Numbered from the stretch's first letter, positions 25,752 through 35,890 are shown. The stretch: DNA of 64,000 nt from Rhizobium sullae (GCF_025200715.1 NZ_CP104143.1:3420501-3484500), one strand, 5' to 3'. The notes: generated by a model not told the origin, from the letters alone. Translations and numbers: made by a program.

Positions 25752-27578
25752 TCAGCCTTCCAGCTCTTCGCGCAGCATTTCGAGCTCCAGCCATTCCTCT
25801 TCCATTGTCGTCAGGCTGTCGCGTAGCTTTTCCATCTCCGCCGCAAACCGATTGAAGGTGGCGGGATCCTTGCTGAATAGATTGGGGTCTGCCATCTTTT
25901 CTTCGCGCTTTGCGATTTCAGCTTCTGCTTTGGCTATCTCCTTCGGCAGGTTTTCGAGGGCGAATTTCTGCTTGTAGGAGAGCTTGACCTTGCCCTTCGA
26001 GGCGTCTGCTGCAGGTGTCGTGGGCTCAGCTCTCGGCTTTTCCGCGGCCTTTTCGGCCCTCCTTCGCTCCTCCATTGCGCCCTTGCGCTGGGCAAGCATG
26101 TCGGAATAGCCGCCGGCATACTCGATCCAGCGCCCATCGGGCGCATCGGGAACGGTGGGTGCAATGGTCGATGTCACCGTACGGTCGAGAAAATCGCGGT
26201 CGTGGCTGACGACGATGACGGTGCCGGGGAACCCGGCCACGATTTCCTGCAGCAGGTCGAGAGTCTCGAGATCGAGATCGTTGGTTGGTTCGTCGAGGAT
26301 CAAAAGGTTGGTCGGCCGAGAGAGGATGCGCGCCAGCATCAGCCGCGCGCGCTCGCCGCCCGACAAGTTCTTGATCGGCGTGCGCGCCTGTTCCGGCTGA
26401 AAGAGGAATTCCTTCATGTAACCGGTCACATGCCGCTGCTCGCCGTTCACCAGCAGGCTCTCGCCGCGCCCGTCTGTCAGGTAGTTCGCGAGCGTATTCT
26501 CTGGATCGATATCGTCGCGCTTCTGGTCGAGTGTTGCAATTTCGAGGTTGGTGCCGAGCTTCACCGTGCCGCTATCCGGCGCGAGCTGTCCCGTCAGCAT
26601 CTTCAGAAGCGTCGTCTTTCCCGCACCGTTTGGCCCGACCAGGCCGATGCAATCGCCGCGATGGACGCGGATCGAAAACGGCGCCACGATCAAACGGTGG
26701 CCGAAGGTCTTGGTAATCTTCTCTGCTTCGATCACGAGTTTGCCGGATTCCTGCGCGTCGGACACGGCAGCCTGCACAGTTCCCTGTGGCCCCTTGTGGC
26801 CCCGATACTGGGAGCGCATGGTTTGCAGTTCGCCGAGGCGGCGCATATTGCGCTTGCGCCGCGCCGTCACGCCGTAACGCAGCCAATGCTCCTCGCGCTC
26901 GATCGCCTTACCAAGTTTGTGTTGTTCCAGCTCTTCCGCCTCAAGCACTTGATCGCGCCAGGCTTCGAAATGCGCAAAGCCACGGTCGAGCCGCCGCGAC
27001 GTGCCGCGGTCGAGCCAGACGGTCGCGGTCGAGACCTTTTCGAGGAAACGACGGTCGTGGGAAATTAGGACCAGCGCGCTCCGGCTTTTCTGAAGTTCAC
27101 CTTCCAGCCATTCGATAGTCGGAAGGTCGAGATGGTTCGTCGGCTCATCAAGTAGGAGAATATCCGGTTCGGGCGCCAGCACGCGGGCAAGCGCGGCCCG
27201 TCGCGCTTCGCCGCCAGAGAGGTTGTTCGGGTCCTCTTCGCCGGTGAGGCCGAGATGCGAGAGAAGGTAGGCCACGCGATAAGGATCATCGCCCGGTCCG
27301 AGACCGGCTTCCGCATAAGCTTGCACGGTCTTGAACCCCGCAAAATCCGGAGCCTGCTCCAGATAGCGCACCGTCGAGGACGGATGGCGGAAAACCTCGC
27401 CCGATTGCGCTTCAACGATCCCGGCCGCGATCTTCAGAAGGGTCGATTTGCCCGAACCGTTGCGGCCGACCAGACAGATCTTGTCGCCGGACTCGACTTG
27501 CAGGTTCGCGCCGGCCAAGAGAGGCGTGCCGCCGAAGTTCAGGAAGATATCATCGAGTTTCAGGATGGGAGGGGCCAA
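25752..27578 (-). CDS. ABC-F family ATPase (Uup-like)
   Basis: 608 residues with two ABC cassettes and no membrane domain: Walker A GRNGSGKST and GPNGAGKTT, signatures LSGGEARRAAL and LSGGERARLML, Walker B LLLDEPTNHLD and LILDEPTNDLD. A charged, coiled-coil C-terminal domain (KFALENLPKEIAKAEAEI) is typical of Uup. ABC-F proteins act on the ribosome or on DNA metabolism, not transport. It starts with TTG at 27578, two bases after the thiN stop; GGAG 7 nt upstream supports this start. Confidence 0.92.
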   Translation of the reverse strand: MAPPILKLDDIFLNFGGTPLLAGANLQVESGDKICLVGRNGSGKSTLLKIAAGIVEAQSGEVFRHPSSTVRYLEQAPDFAGFKTVQAYAEAGLGPGDDPYRVAYLLSHLGLTGEEDPNNLSGGEARRAALARVLAPEPDILLLDEPTNHLDLPTIEWLEGELQKSRSALVLISHDRRFLEKVSTATVWLDRGTSRRLDRGFAHFEAWRDQVLEAEELEQHKLGKAIEREEHWLRYGVTARRKRNMRRLGELQTMRSQYRGHKGPQGTVQAAVSDAQESGKLVIEAEKITKTFGHRLIVAPFSIRVHRGDCIGLVGPNGAGKTTLLKMLTGQLAPDSGTVKLGTNLEIATLDQKRDDIDPENTLANYLTDGRGESLLVNGEQRHVTGYMKEFLFQPEQARTPIKNLSGGERARLMLARILSRPTNLLILDEPTNDLDLETLDLLQEIVAGFPGTVIVVSHDRDFLDRTVTSTIAPTVPDAPDGRWIEYAGGYSDMLAQRKGAMEERRRAEKAAEKPRAEPTTPAADASKGKVKLSYKQKFALENLPKEIAKAEAEIAKREEKMADPNLFSKDPATFNRFAAEMEKLRDSLTTMEEEWLELEMLREELEG

Positions 27579-27580
27579 AA

Positions 27581-28231
27581 TCAGACTCCGGAAAGATCAT
27601 AGGGACGGGCAAGGATGATCGCCCGGCCGCTGCCGAGCGTGAAGCGAACCTTGCCTTCCGCAACGTTGGAAATGGTGCGCGAGGAGCCGAAGGGCAAATG
27701 AAAATCGGCGAGCGGGTAGCGTGCATTCTCGATGAAAAGACCATGCAGCTCGCTGAAGCCGGACACCGAAAACAAACTGTTCTTCGGCAAGTCGAGCACG
27801 ATCGAACCGGCGAGAAGCGGCACGGCCTCCTCCGTTCCGGAGGTGAGCAGAATGTCAAAACCCTCTTCGGCGAGGCTGACGGCATAGAGCAGGTGCTGCA
27901 GCGCATGGTCCGAGCGCTCGCCACTGAGCGCGCCGGCAAGGACCAGGCGCCGTGCACCGCGGGCAATTGCCTCTGCCACGGCGATTTCGCCGTCCGTTGC
28001 GGCCTTGGCGGCGGGGTAGGGCTGTTTCGGGACGTCCGGAAACGTGCCTTCCAGATCCGGCGGCGTCGAATCAAAATCCCCGACCCAAAGCTCCGGAACC
28101 ACGCCGAGTGCTGCCGCATGCCGCATGCCGCCGTCGGCCGCGATGAAGCGGCTGCCCGAGATTGCAGAACGCAGACGTTCGGTCGGGCTGAGTTCGCCGC
28201 CGAGCAGGATCGTGAAGATGGATTGGCTCAT
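27581..28231 (-). CDS. thiN: Thiamine pyrophosphokinase
   Basis: About 216 residues from the ATG at 28231 (two more in-frame ATGs at 28237 and 28243). Motifs: AADGGMRHA, WVGDFDSTPPD (Mg-ATP binding) and GERSDHALQHLLYA, all typical of TPK. It makes thiamine diphosphate from thiamine and ATP. It is in tandem with the ABC-F gene. The thiBPQ uptake genes lie 2.4 kb away, so thiamine import and activation are encoded close together. Confidence 0.9.
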   Translation of the reverse strand: MSQSIFTILLGGELSPTERLRSAISGSRFIAADGGMRHAAALGVVPELWVGDFDSTPPDLEGTFPDVPKQPYPAAKAATDGEIAVAEAIARGARRLVLAGALSGERSDHALQHLLYAVSLAEEGFDILLTSGTEEAVPLLAGSIVLDLPKNSLFSVSGFSELHGLFIENARYPLADFHLPFGSSRTISNVAEGKVRFTLGSGRAIILARPYDLSGV

Positions 28232-28276
28232 GGGCATGCCCATAGCGCAAAGCGGGGGTCAAGGGAAAGGGGCAGG

Positions 28277-28804
28277 TCAGCCGGGCATATCCTTGTCGCG
28301 CGACAGGAAGACCTTTTCGTAGCCGCCGATGAAACGCTCGAAGAGCGCGGCAAAGGCATCCACATCCTCTTTCGGCCAATCGGCCACGATCTCGGAAACG
28401 ATCGACAGCTTCTGCGCCTTGATTTCCGAAAGAAGCCGCTGTCCAAGCGGAGTCATCACGACGATGATGCGCCGTGCGTCCGCCTGCGATGCCTCGCGGC
28501 GAAGCACGTCGCGTCCGACCATATCCGCGACCACGCGGCTTGCGCGAGATGGGTCGATGCGCAGCATCTCGGCGATCGCGCCAACTGTGACTTCGCCGGC
28601 CGGCTGGGCCCTGCGGATCGCATCCAAAACATCGAGATGGGAGAGCTCGAGACCCGGCGCCACACTCTGGATCGCCAGCCGCCCAATCAGCCGGCGGCCG
28701 GTCATCAGGCGCATGCGGGTCATGCTCCGGCCAATGCGGGGAACGCCGTCCACATCAAGAGACGTGGCGTCGGATTCATCAGGTTTGGACGCGGTTTTGC
28801 TCAT
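28277..28804 (-). CDS. MarR-family transcriptional regulator
   Basis: 175 residues with a winged HTH: IAEMLRIDPSRASRVVADMV recognition region, then RRIIVVMTPLGQRLL wing. It is divergent from an EmrB-like MFS pump, the usual arrangement for a drug- or phenolic-responsive repressor. The shared 117-bp intergenic region contains a near-perfect inverted repeat over the pump promoter (see 28864-28892). Confidence 0.87.
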   Translation of the reverse strand: MSKTASKPDESDATSLDVDGVPRIGRSMTRMRLMTGRRLIGRLAIQSVAPGLELSHLDVLDAIRRAQPAGEVTVGAIAEMLRIDPSRASRVVADMVGRDVLRREASQADARRIIVVMTPLGQRLLSEIKAQKLSIVSEIVADWPKEDVDAFAALFERFIGGYEKVFLSRDKDMPG

Positions 28805-28863
28805 ATATGAATCATAACAGAGCGTTTGCCAAATGAGAACATGCTTGCGTCATTCGCATGCCA

Positions 28864-28892
28864 TTGACATTTATATGCCATAGGCACATAAA
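28864..28892 (+). promoter_or_regulatory. MFS promoter with overlapping MarR-type operator
   Basis: TTGACA (28864-28869), 17 nt, CATAAA (28887-28892) is a plausible promoter about 30 bp before the MFS ATG. TTATATGCC (28871-28879) and GGCACATAA (28883-28891) form an inverted repeat with 8 of 9 matches, covering the spacer and -10, as expected for a MarR repressor site. Functional assignment is inferred. Confidence 0.55.
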
Positions 28893-28921
28893 CAACCCGT
28901 AAAAGTCGGATTAATGTTTTC

Positions 28922-30460
28922 ATGGATATGCAAACAGTACCCACGCCGCTCGTGACGGATCACCGGCGGCGGCTCATCCTCTTCTTTTTCCTGATGACGG
29001 CCATGTTCATGGCGACGCTCGATAATCAGATCGTCTCGACGGCACTTCCAACGATCGTCGGCGAGTTCGGTCATTTGGAGCGCTTCGGATGGATCGGCTC
29101 GGCCTATTTGCTGTCGCTCAGCGCCGTCATGCCGGTCTACGGCAAGCTCGGCGATCTGTTTGGCCGCAAATATGTGATGATGACGTCAGTCGCCATATTC
29201 ACCATCGGCTCGGCCGTATGCGGTTTGGCCGTGTCGATGAATACGCTGATTGCTGCTCGCATTCTGCAGGGACTTGGCGGTGGTGGCATTATGGTTTCAA
29301 TCTTTGCCGTCAACGCCGATCTCTTCGAACCGCGCGAAAGAGCCCGCTACCAGAGTTACTCCAGCCTCGTCCTTATGGCGTCGAGCGCCGTTGGACCAGT
29401 TCTTGGCGGCATGATGAGCGACCTCTTCGGCTGGCGTTCGATCTTTCTCATCAATGTGCCCATCGGCTTTGCCGTGCTCGCGGGCCTTGCCTTCATGCTA
29501 CCCTACCGCAAGCCGCATCGCCGCCCGAAGATCGACTACGCCGGCGCAGCACTTTTGGCGATGACAACGACGAGCATTGTGTTGACGGCCGATGGCAGCC
29601 AACTTTTCGGCTCTCTCGTTTCGCCTCTAAGTCTGAGCATCATCGGCTTCGGCGCCATCTGCGCGATCGCCTGGGTTTTTGTGGAGCGTCGTGCGCCCGA
29701 GCCGATCCTGCCGCTGCCGCTCTTTCGCAATTCGACCTTCAGCCTCTTGCTGGTGATCTCCGTCATGAGTGGTGGAATCGCGATCGGCATGGTGAATTAT
29801 TTTGCGCTGTTTCTGCAGACGACCACGGGCCTTTCGCCATCGCGGGCGGGCTTGCTCTTCATTCTTCTCACGGGCGGGCTGGTTTGCGGTTCGCTTTCCG
29901 CCGGGCGGATCATTTCGAAGACAGGACGCTACAAACCCTTCGCAGTTGCAAGCTTCTCGTGCAGTGCGGTCGCCTTCGCCACGCTCTCGCAAGTTCATGC
30001 AGGTACCCCGATCGCCTTCATCGGCGCGCTCATGATGATACATGGGATCGGCATCGGTCTCGCTCAGCAGGTGCCGGTGATCGGCGTGCAGAATGCAGCT
30101 CATGCCGGTGATGTCGGCGCCGCGACCGGCTCTGTGACCCTTTCGCGAATGGGCGGCGCCTCGATCGCCATTTCGATCTATGGCGCGATTATCGGCTCGC
30201 AGCTTGCAAAAATCGGCCACTCCATTCCCCTTGTTGCCGATGTCGAGCAACTGACGCCGAAGATGATGGCTGCCCTTCCCGAAGCAAGCCGCCTGGCTGT
30301 CGCCGATGCTTATGCCGCAGCCTTCATGCCGCTCTTCATGACCTCCTGCGCCATTGCCCTGATAGGGCTTGCAGCGGCACTCATGCTGAGGCCGGTTCAG
30401 CTCCCTCGATCGCGTGAAGAGATAAGTCCGGCAACAGCGGCCGCCGAAGCTGCCGAATAG
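28922..30460 (+). CDS. MFS multidrug efflux transporter, DHA2 (EmrB/QacA) family
   Basis: 512 residues, about 14 membrane segments. Motif A of MFS is seen in GKLGDLFGRKYVMM; ATLDNQIVSTALPTI is the DHA2 D1 motif, and GPVLGGMMSDLFGWRSIF is the antiporter motif C followed by FLINVPIGF. Inner-membrane proton-drug antiporter; no EmrA-type adaptor gene is adjacent. Probably repressed by the divergent MarR protein. Substrate unknown. Confidence 0.92.
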   Translation: MDMQTVPTPLVTDHRRRLILFFFLMTAMFMATLDNQIVSTALPTIVGEFGHLERFGWIGSAYLLSLSAVMPVYGKLGDLFGRKYVMMTSVAIFTIGSAVCGLAVSMNTLIAARILQGLGGGGIMVSIFAVNADLFEPRERARYQSYSSLVLMASSAVGPVLGGMMSDLFGWRSIFLINVPIGFAVLAGLAFMLPYRKPHRRPKIDYAGAALLAMTTTSIVLTADGSQLFGSLVSPLSLSIIGFGAICAIAWVFVERRAPEPILPLPLFRNSTFSLLLVISVMSGGIAIGMVNYFALFLQTTTGLSPSRAGLLFILLTGGLVCGSLSAGRIISKTGRYKPFAVASFSCSAVAFATLSQVHAGTPIAFIGALMMIHGIGIGLAQQVPVIGVQNAAHAGDVGAATGSVTLSRMGGASIAISIYGAIIGSQLAKIGHSIPLVADVEQLTPKMMAALPEASRLAVADAYAAAFMPLFMTSCAIALIGLAAALMLRPVQLPRSREEISPATAAAEAAE

Positions 30461-30519
30461 GCGCGGAAGCTCCGCTTCGCCCTTGTCACAGCGACTTCAT
30501 GACGATACATCTGCCGACG

Positions 30520-30616
30520 CTCTAACGGGGTGCCGCGTGTCCGAAGACATCCGGCTGAGAGGCTTCGAGCCAACCCGCGGAACCTGATCCGGTTAACACC
30601 GGCGGAGGGATTAGAC
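30520..30616 (+). ncRNA. TPP riboswitch (THI element)
   Basis: GGGGTGCC (30527-30534), GGCTGAGAGG, ACCCG, GAACCTGATCCGG, TTAACACCGG and CGGAGGGA occur in the canonical order of the thiamine pyrophosphate aptamer. It precedes thiB by 60 nt, so it turns off thiamine import when TPP is plentiful. The CTGAGA and CCTGAT loops are intact. Confidence 0.97.
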
Positions 30617-30675
30617 GCGTGACATTCGGCAACGCCCTTTTCCCGTTCAAACGAAACTCAAGGAGGAGGCGTGCC

Positions 30676-31698
30676 ATGTCCGGCCGCACATCGATCATCT
30701 CTTCGCTGACCGCAGCATTTTTCGCCGCGACGCTTGGCTTGTCTGCCGCGCACGCCGCGGGAAAGACGCTCACCATCTATACTTATGAAAGCTTCACGTC
30801 CGAATGGGGACCTGGACCTAAGGTCAAGGAGGCCTTTGAGGAGACCTGCGGCTGCACGGTCAATTTCGTCAGCGTTGCCGATGGCGTCGCACTGCTTTCG
30901 CGCTTGAAGCTCGAGGGGAGCTCCACCAAAGCCGACGTCGTCCTCGGCATCGACACGAGCCTTGTCACCGAAGCCAAGGAAACCGGCCTGTTCGACGCAA
31001 GCGGCGTCGATGCCGGCGCTCTGAAGGTGCCGGGCGGCTTCGTGGACGATGTCTTCGTTCCCTACGACTACGGCCACTTTGCGATCATCTACGACACACA
31101 GACGATCAAGAACCCGCCGCAGAGCATGAAGGATCTGGTCGAGGGCGATCCCGCGCAGAAGATCGTCATCGAGGATCCGCGAACCTCGACGCCCGGTCTC
31201 GGCCTGCTGCTCTGGATCAAATCCATTTACGGCGATAAGGCGCCGGAAGCTTGGGCCAGACTCAAGAACCGCATCCTGACGGTCACGCCCGGCTGGTCCG
31301 AAGCCTATGGCCTGTTCACCAAGGGTGAGGCACCGATGGTGCTCTCGTACACCACGTCCCCAGCCTACCATATGGTCGTCGAAAAAACTGATCGCTATCA
31401 GGCCGCAGCTTTCTCTGAAGGCCATTTTATCCAGATCGAAGTCGCAGGTCTTCTGAAGAATGCTCCGACCAAGGATCTCGCTCGCGACTTCCTGAAATTC
31501 ATGGTGACACCCGCCTTCCAGGATACCATCCCGACGAACAATTGGATGATGCCCGTTTCTGCAACCTCTGAGCCGCTCCCCGACGCCTTTAACAAGCTCG
31601 TCAATCCGGCCAAGACCTTCTCGATGAGCCCTGACGACGTCGCCAGGAACCGCAAGGCCTGGATCGACGAGTGGCTCGCAGCGATGAGCATGAACTGA
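30676..31698 (+). CDS. thiB: Thiamine ABC transporter substrate-binding protein
   Basis: 340 residues. A signal peptide (hydrophobic stretch ending AAHA-A near residue 27) sends it to the periplasm. The mature protein begins [11 protein letters not shown] and contains [11 protein letters not shown] and [13 protein letters not shown], typical of ThiB, which binds thiamine, TMP and TPP. The ATG at 30676 follows AGGAGGAGG at good spacing; the frame extends to 30619 but that part lies in the riboswitch leader. First gene of thiBPQ. Confidence 0.94.
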   Translation: MSGRTSIISSLTAAFFAATLGLSAAHAAGKTLTIYTYESFTSEWGPGPKVKEAFEETCGCTVNFVSVADGVALLSRLKLEGSSTKADVVLGIDTSLVTEAKETGLFDASGVDAGALKVPGGFVDDVFVPYDYGHFAIIYDTQTIKNPPQSMKDLVEGDPAQKIVIEDPRTSTPGLGLLLWIKSIYGDKAPEAWARLKNRILTVTPGWSEAYGLFTKGEAPMVLSYTTSPAYHMVVEKTDRYQAAAFSEGHFIQIEVAGLLKNAPTKDLARDFLKFMVTPAFQDTIPTNNWMMPVSATSEPLPDAFNKLVNPAKTFSMSPDDVARNRKAWIDEWLAAMSMN

Positions 31699-33335
31699 TG
31701 CTGCAGACCGCAGCTGAACAACAGCGTGCATTGACCGGCGGGGCGATCAGCCTCGCCGCCGTCACGTTGTTTGTCGGCCTTGCAGCATTCTCGTTGCTTT
31801 TTGCCGGCGGGGGATCGGCCATCGCCGGCATTCTTTTCGATCCTTATATTCTGCGTGTGCTGCGCTTCACGCTGCTGCAAGCGCTGCTTTCAACCGCACT
31901 TTCCATCGCCTTAGCAATTCCGGTTGCACGCGCGCTCGCTCGCCAGCCGCATTTTATAGGCCGCATCTGGATCATCCGCCTGATGGCGGTTCCAATGGGG
32001 CTGCCAGTGCTGATCGGAGCACTCGGCCTGATTGGCATATGGGGCAGGCAGGGGTTGTTGAACTCTCTGCTGGTGAAGGTCGGGCTCGACGAACCGATAA
32101 GCATCTATGGGCTCACGGGCATCCTTCTCGCCCATATCTTCTTCAACCTGCCGCTTGCCTGCCGGCTGATCCTCGCGGGTCTCGAACGAGTGCCTGCCGA
32201 ATACTGGCTGATGGCAAGCGGTCTCGGCATGCGGCCCCGCTCGGTTTTCCGCTTCATTGAATGGCCGGCGATCCGCCCGCTCATTCCCGGGATCGGTGGA
32301 TTGATCTTCATGCTCTGCGCCACCAGCTTCACGCTGGTGCTGACCCTCGGCGGTGGCCCGGCGGCGACCACGATCGAAGTTGCGATCTACCAGTCGCTTC
32401 GCTTCGATTTCGATCCCGGCCGCGCAATCGCCTTGTCGCTCCTGCAGATCGCGCTCACGGCGGCGATCCTGGGCGCGATGGCATTCTTTCCACCGGCCGG
32501 AGATGAAGGCTTGACCACAGGCAGGGACATCAAGCGGCTGGATGGCAAAAGCCCAGGTGCCAGATTGGCCGACAGGCTGTTGTTGCTGATCGCCGTGCTT
32601 TTCCTCGGCTTGCCGCTTCTATCCGTTATCGCGGCAGGATTGCATGCCGATCTCATAAAGCTGCTGCAGGAGCCGATCTTCTGGCAGTCGGCCGGAACAA
32701 GCTTCGCAATCTCGCTTACCGCGGCTCTGCTCTCGGTCGCCCTTTCGATGGCCATGATACGTGCCCGGCATGCAATTGTATCGAAACGGCGGCGAGGCAT
32801 TACCGACCGATCCTTTTTTGCGGCCATGGGCAGCGCTTCGTCGATGGTCCTGCTCGTGCCGCCGATCGTGCTTGCGACCGGATGGTTCATGGCACTGCGG
32901 CCTTTCGGCGATGCGACGCGCTTTGCAGCCTTGCTCGTCGTTCTCATCAATATGCTGATGGCGCTTCCCTTTGTCATGCGCGTGCTGGAGCCGGCCTATG
33001 TTGTGCATCAGCGCCGGACGCAGAAACTGTCCGCAAGCCTGGGTATTGCGGGCGCGGCCCGATTGAGATTCATAGACTGGCCGGGCTTGAAGAAGCCGCT
33101 GCTCACTGCCCTGTCATTCGCCATGGCGCTCTCACTTGGCGATCTTGGCGCCGTCGCGCTCTTTGGCTCCGAGGGTTTTGTCACATTGCCCTGGCTCGTT
33201 TATAGCCGCATGGGCAGCTACAGGACGAACGACGCCGACGGCCTTGCGCTTATCCTCGGCGTTGTTTGTCTACTGCTGACGATCGCTGGAACCGCAGGCC
33301 AGCCAAGGCGGGAGAATGGCAATGACGGCCGCTGA
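31698..33335 (+). CDS. thiP: Thiamine ABC transporter permease
   Basis: 545 residues, a double-length inner-membrane permease with two BPD_transp domains and about 12 membrane spans; EAA-loop-like segments occur near EYWLMASGLGMRPR in the first half and KLSASLGIAGAARLR in the second. Its ATG shares one base with the thiB stop (TGATG), a tight coupling. It forms the transporter with ThiB and ThiQ. Confidence 0.93.
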   Translation: MLQTAAEQQRALTGGAISLAAVTLFVGLAAFSLLFAGGGSAIAGILFDPYILRVLRFTLLQALLSTALSIALAIPVARALARQPHFIGRIWIIRLMAVPMGLPVLIGALGLIGIWGRQGLLNSLLVKVGLDEPISIYGLTGILLAHIFFNLPLACRLILAGLERVPAEYWLMASGLGMRPRSVFRFIEWPAIRPLIPGIGGLIFMLCATSFTLVLTLGGGPAATTIEVAIYQSLRFDFDPGRAIALSLLQIALTAAILGAMAFFPPAGDEGLTTGRDIKRLDGKSPGARLADRLLLLIAVLFLGLPLLSVIAAGLHADLIKLLQEPIFWQSAGTSFAISLTAALLSVALSMAMIRARHAIVSKRRRGITDRSFFAAMGSASSMVLLVPPIVLATGWFMALRPFGDATRFAALLVVLINMLMALPFVMRVLEPAYVVHQRRTQKLSASLGIAGAARLRFIDWPGLKKPLLTALSFAMALSLGDLGAVALFGSEGFVTLPWLVYSRMGSYRTNDADGLALILGVVCLLLTIAGTAGQPRRENGNDGR

Positions 33336-34041
33336 TCAAGCCGGGATCGAAATGGAGGACGTGCGCTTGAAGCTCGGCACGCACGCTTTCCATTTCGATT
33401 GCCGTCTGCCGGCCGGCCGGATCGTCGCCGTGAGCGGCCCTTCCGGCGCCGGAAAGTCAACTTTTCTCAATCTGCTCGCCGGCTTTGAACGACCTGACGT
33501 CGGCCGCATTCGGATGCGCGGCGCCGATGTGACGGCGGCCTATCCGGCGGAGCGTCCAGTCTCGGTCGTCTTCCAGGACAACAATCTCTTTGCCCATCTC
33601 GATCTCTTCACCAATGTCGGTCTGGGGATCGATTCGACATTGAAGCTCACTGCCGAGGACCGGCGAAACATTTCTGAGGCGTTCGAGAAGGTCGGCCTCG
33701 CCAATTTCGAACGGCGTATGCCCGCAACGCTTTCCGGCGGGGAGCGGCAGCGAGCAGCGTTTGCGCGGGCGCTCGTGCGAAAGCGCGCCGTTCTGCTCCT
33801 GGATGAACCTTTTGCCGCACTTGATCCGGGCTTGCGCGCAGACATGGCCGAGCTGCTGCTCGGCTTGCATATGGAGACCGGCAACACGGTGATCATCGTT
33901 TCGCATGATCCCGACGAGGTGCGTCGCATCGCCGACTACGGTGTCTTTATCGATAAAGGGGCGATCGTTCTTGCCGCGCCACTCTCCGATTATCTCGCGC
34001 GGGAGGACATGCCTGCGCTACGGCAATTTCTGCGCCGCTGA
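33322..34041 (+). CDS. thiQ: Thiamine ABC transporter ATP-binding protein
   Basis: 239 residues. Walker A GPSGAGKST, signature LSGGERQRAAFAR, Walker B VLLLDEPFAALD and switch HDPDEV are intact. The ATG at 33322 has GGGAG seven bases upstream and overlaps the thiP end by 14 bp; an ATG at 33316 is too close to the ribosome-binding site. It powers thiamine uptake, under the TPP riboswitch. Confidence 0.93.
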   Translation: MTAADQAGIEMEDVRLKLGTHAFHFDCRLPAGRIVAVSGPSGAGKSTFLNLLAGFERPDVGRIRMRGADVTAAYPAERPVSVVFQDNNLFAHLDLFTNVGLGIDSTLKLTAEDRRNISEAFEKVGLANFERRMPATLSGGERQRAAFARALVRKRAVLLLDEPFAALDPGLRADMAELLLGLHMETGNTVIIVSHDPDEVRRIADYGVFIDKGAIVLAAPLSDYLAREDMPALRQFLRR

Positions 34042-34320
34042 CGAATCTCACGCTTGCACTGGCACTTTCGCCACAATTTCATCCGAGCGAGAGGACACCC
34101 TAACGATGCCACGCTTGCTAAAATACAACGGCGCTACAATTAAGCAGAGTCTCGCTATGCAACCGATGCGGAAATCAGTTACAGCAATGGCTTGTGTCTT
34201 CCCGTTGTGCAGTGCGAGAACCGGGATGGACGACTGTTGAACCCCGTTGGAAGCGGCCGGATCAGACATGCGGCAAACCGGCCTAAAAGCAAGATGACTC
34301 GGAGAGCCAGACTGGACAGC

Positions 34321-35838
34321 ATGACGACGTGGAAACGCCCCGCGCCCTCCAGTAACGTGCTTTCTGTGCCATACCGGTGGAGCCGCCGCGCATTACTGGT
34401 GTCTGCGGCCGCAATTGCGCTTAATGGCTGCCAGTCGATCATCGAACAATCGTATCAGCCGACCGTCTCTCCCTCTGCCAATCCGCAGATCGTCGATGAA
34501 GTACAAAAGAACGATCCACGTGCCGCCATGGGTGCGCGCGAACATCCGCGTATCGTTGCGAGCTACGGCGGCGAATACAAGGATGCCAAGACCGAACGCC
34601 TCGTTGCCCGCATTGCCGGCGCGCTGACGGCGGTTTCGGAAAATCCGAGCCAGTCCTATCGCATCACGATTTTGAATTCACCGGCGATCAATGCTTTTGC
34701 ACTGCCGGGCGGCTATCTCTATGTAACCCGCGGCCTGCTGGCACTCGCCAACGATGCTTCGGAAGTCGCAGCCGTGCTGTCGCATGAAATGGGTCACGTG
34801 ACGGCCAATCACGGCATCGAGCGGCAGAAGCGCGAAGAGGCTGAGGTCATTGCAAGCCGCGTGGTTGCCGAGGTGCTGTCGAGCGACATCGCTGGTAAGC
34901 AAGCTCTCGCGCGAGGCAAGCTGCGTCTTGCGGCTTTCTCCCGCCAGCAGGAACTGCAGGCCGACGTGATTGGTGTGCGCATGCTTGGCGAAGCGGGTTA
35001 TGACCCTTATGCCGCCACGCGCTTCCTCGATTCGATGGCGGCCTACAGCCGCTTCATGTCTGCCGATCCTGACGCCGACCAAAGCCTGGACTTCCTTTCG
35101 AGCCACCCGAACTCGGTGCAGCGTATCGAGCTTTCGCGCGATCACGCCCGCGCCTTCGGCCAGGAAGGGACGGTCGGTGACAAGGGAAGGGGCTACTATC
35201 TCGATGGCATCGACGGCCTTCTCTATGGCGACAGTCCGGAGGAAGGCTATGTTCGCGGCCAGACCTTCCTGCATGGCGGTCTCGGCATTCGCTTCGATGT
35301 GCCGCCGGATTTCAGCATCGACAACAAAGTCGAAGCCGTCATGGCAACCGGTCCGGGAGACGTGGCTATCCGCTTTGACGGCGTTGCCGGCAACGACAAC
35401 CAGAGCTTGACGAATTACATTTCGAGCGGCTGGGTCACTGGTCTCGATCCTTCGACGATCCGGCCGATCACCGTTAACGGCATGGAAGCGGCAACGGCCC
35501 GTGCCACAGCGGATCGATGGGATTTCGATGTTACGGTGGTGCGCAATAATTCGCAGATCTTCCGCTTCCTGACGGCCGTTCCAAAGGGCAGTGCCGTCTT
35601 GCAGCAGACGGCAGACGTGTTGCGCGCCAGCTTCCGCCGCATGACGCCGCAGGAGGCGGCAACGCTGAAGCCCCTGAGAATCCGCGTCGTCACCGTTCGT
35701 CCCGGCGAAAACGTCGCAACGCTGGCGGCCCGAATGCTTGGCACGGATCGTAAACTCGACCTCTTCAAACTGATCAATGCCCTGCGGGCCGGCGGCACGG
35801 TTTCGCCCGGCGACCGCGTGAAGATCATTTCCGAATAA
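34321..35838 (+). CDS. M48-family metalloprotease lipoprotein
   Basis: About 505 residues. An N-terminal signal with twin Arg and a hydrophobic stretch ends in the lipobox LNGC, so it should be a lipoprotein. The zinc site is HEMGH with a third ligand in QQELQADVIG. The C-terminal 60 residues (VRPGENVATLAARML to SPGDRVKI) look like a LysM-type domain, consistent with peptidoglycan binding. Likely role: envelope protein quality control, like the BepA/LoiP group. The start could be the ATG at 34294 instead. About 280 bp before it shows no gene. Confidence 0.85.
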   Translation: MTTWKRPAPSSNVLSVPYRWSRRALLVSAAAIALNGCQSIIEQSYQPTVSPSANPQIVDEVQKNDPRAAMGAREHPRIVASYGGEYKDAKTERLVARIAGALTAVSENPSQSYRITILNSPAINAFALPGGYLYVTRGLLALANDASEVAAVLSHEMGHVTANHGIERQKREEAEVIASRVVAEVLSSDIAGKQALARGKLRLAAFSRQQELQADVIGVRMLGEAGYDPYAATRFLDSMAAYSRFMSADPDADQSLDFLSSHPNSVQRIELSRDHARAFGQEGTVGDKGRGYYLDGIDGLLYGDSPEEGYVRGQTFLHGGLGIRFDVPPDFSIDNKVEAVMATGPGDVAIRFDGVAGNDNQSLTNYISSGWVTGLDPSTIRPITVNGMEAATARATADRWDFDVTVVRNNSQIFRFLTAVPKGSAVLQQTADVLRASFRRMTPQEAATLKPLRIRVVTVRPGENVATLAARMLGTDRKLDLFKLINALRAGGTVSPGDRVKIISE

Positions 35839-35862
35839 AAAAGAACCCGGCTTTCACCGGGT
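35835..35862 (-). terminator. Terminator between M48 gene and rpoH2
   Basis: ACCCGG (35845-35850), 6-nt loop, CCGGGT (35857-35862). On the minus strand this is followed by a TTCTTTTTTATT tract, so it suits transcripts from rpoH2, whose stop is 29 bp upstream. Confidence 0.75.
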
Positions 35863-35890
35863 GAGTTTGTGCTGCTGGGAGTAAAGGCTC

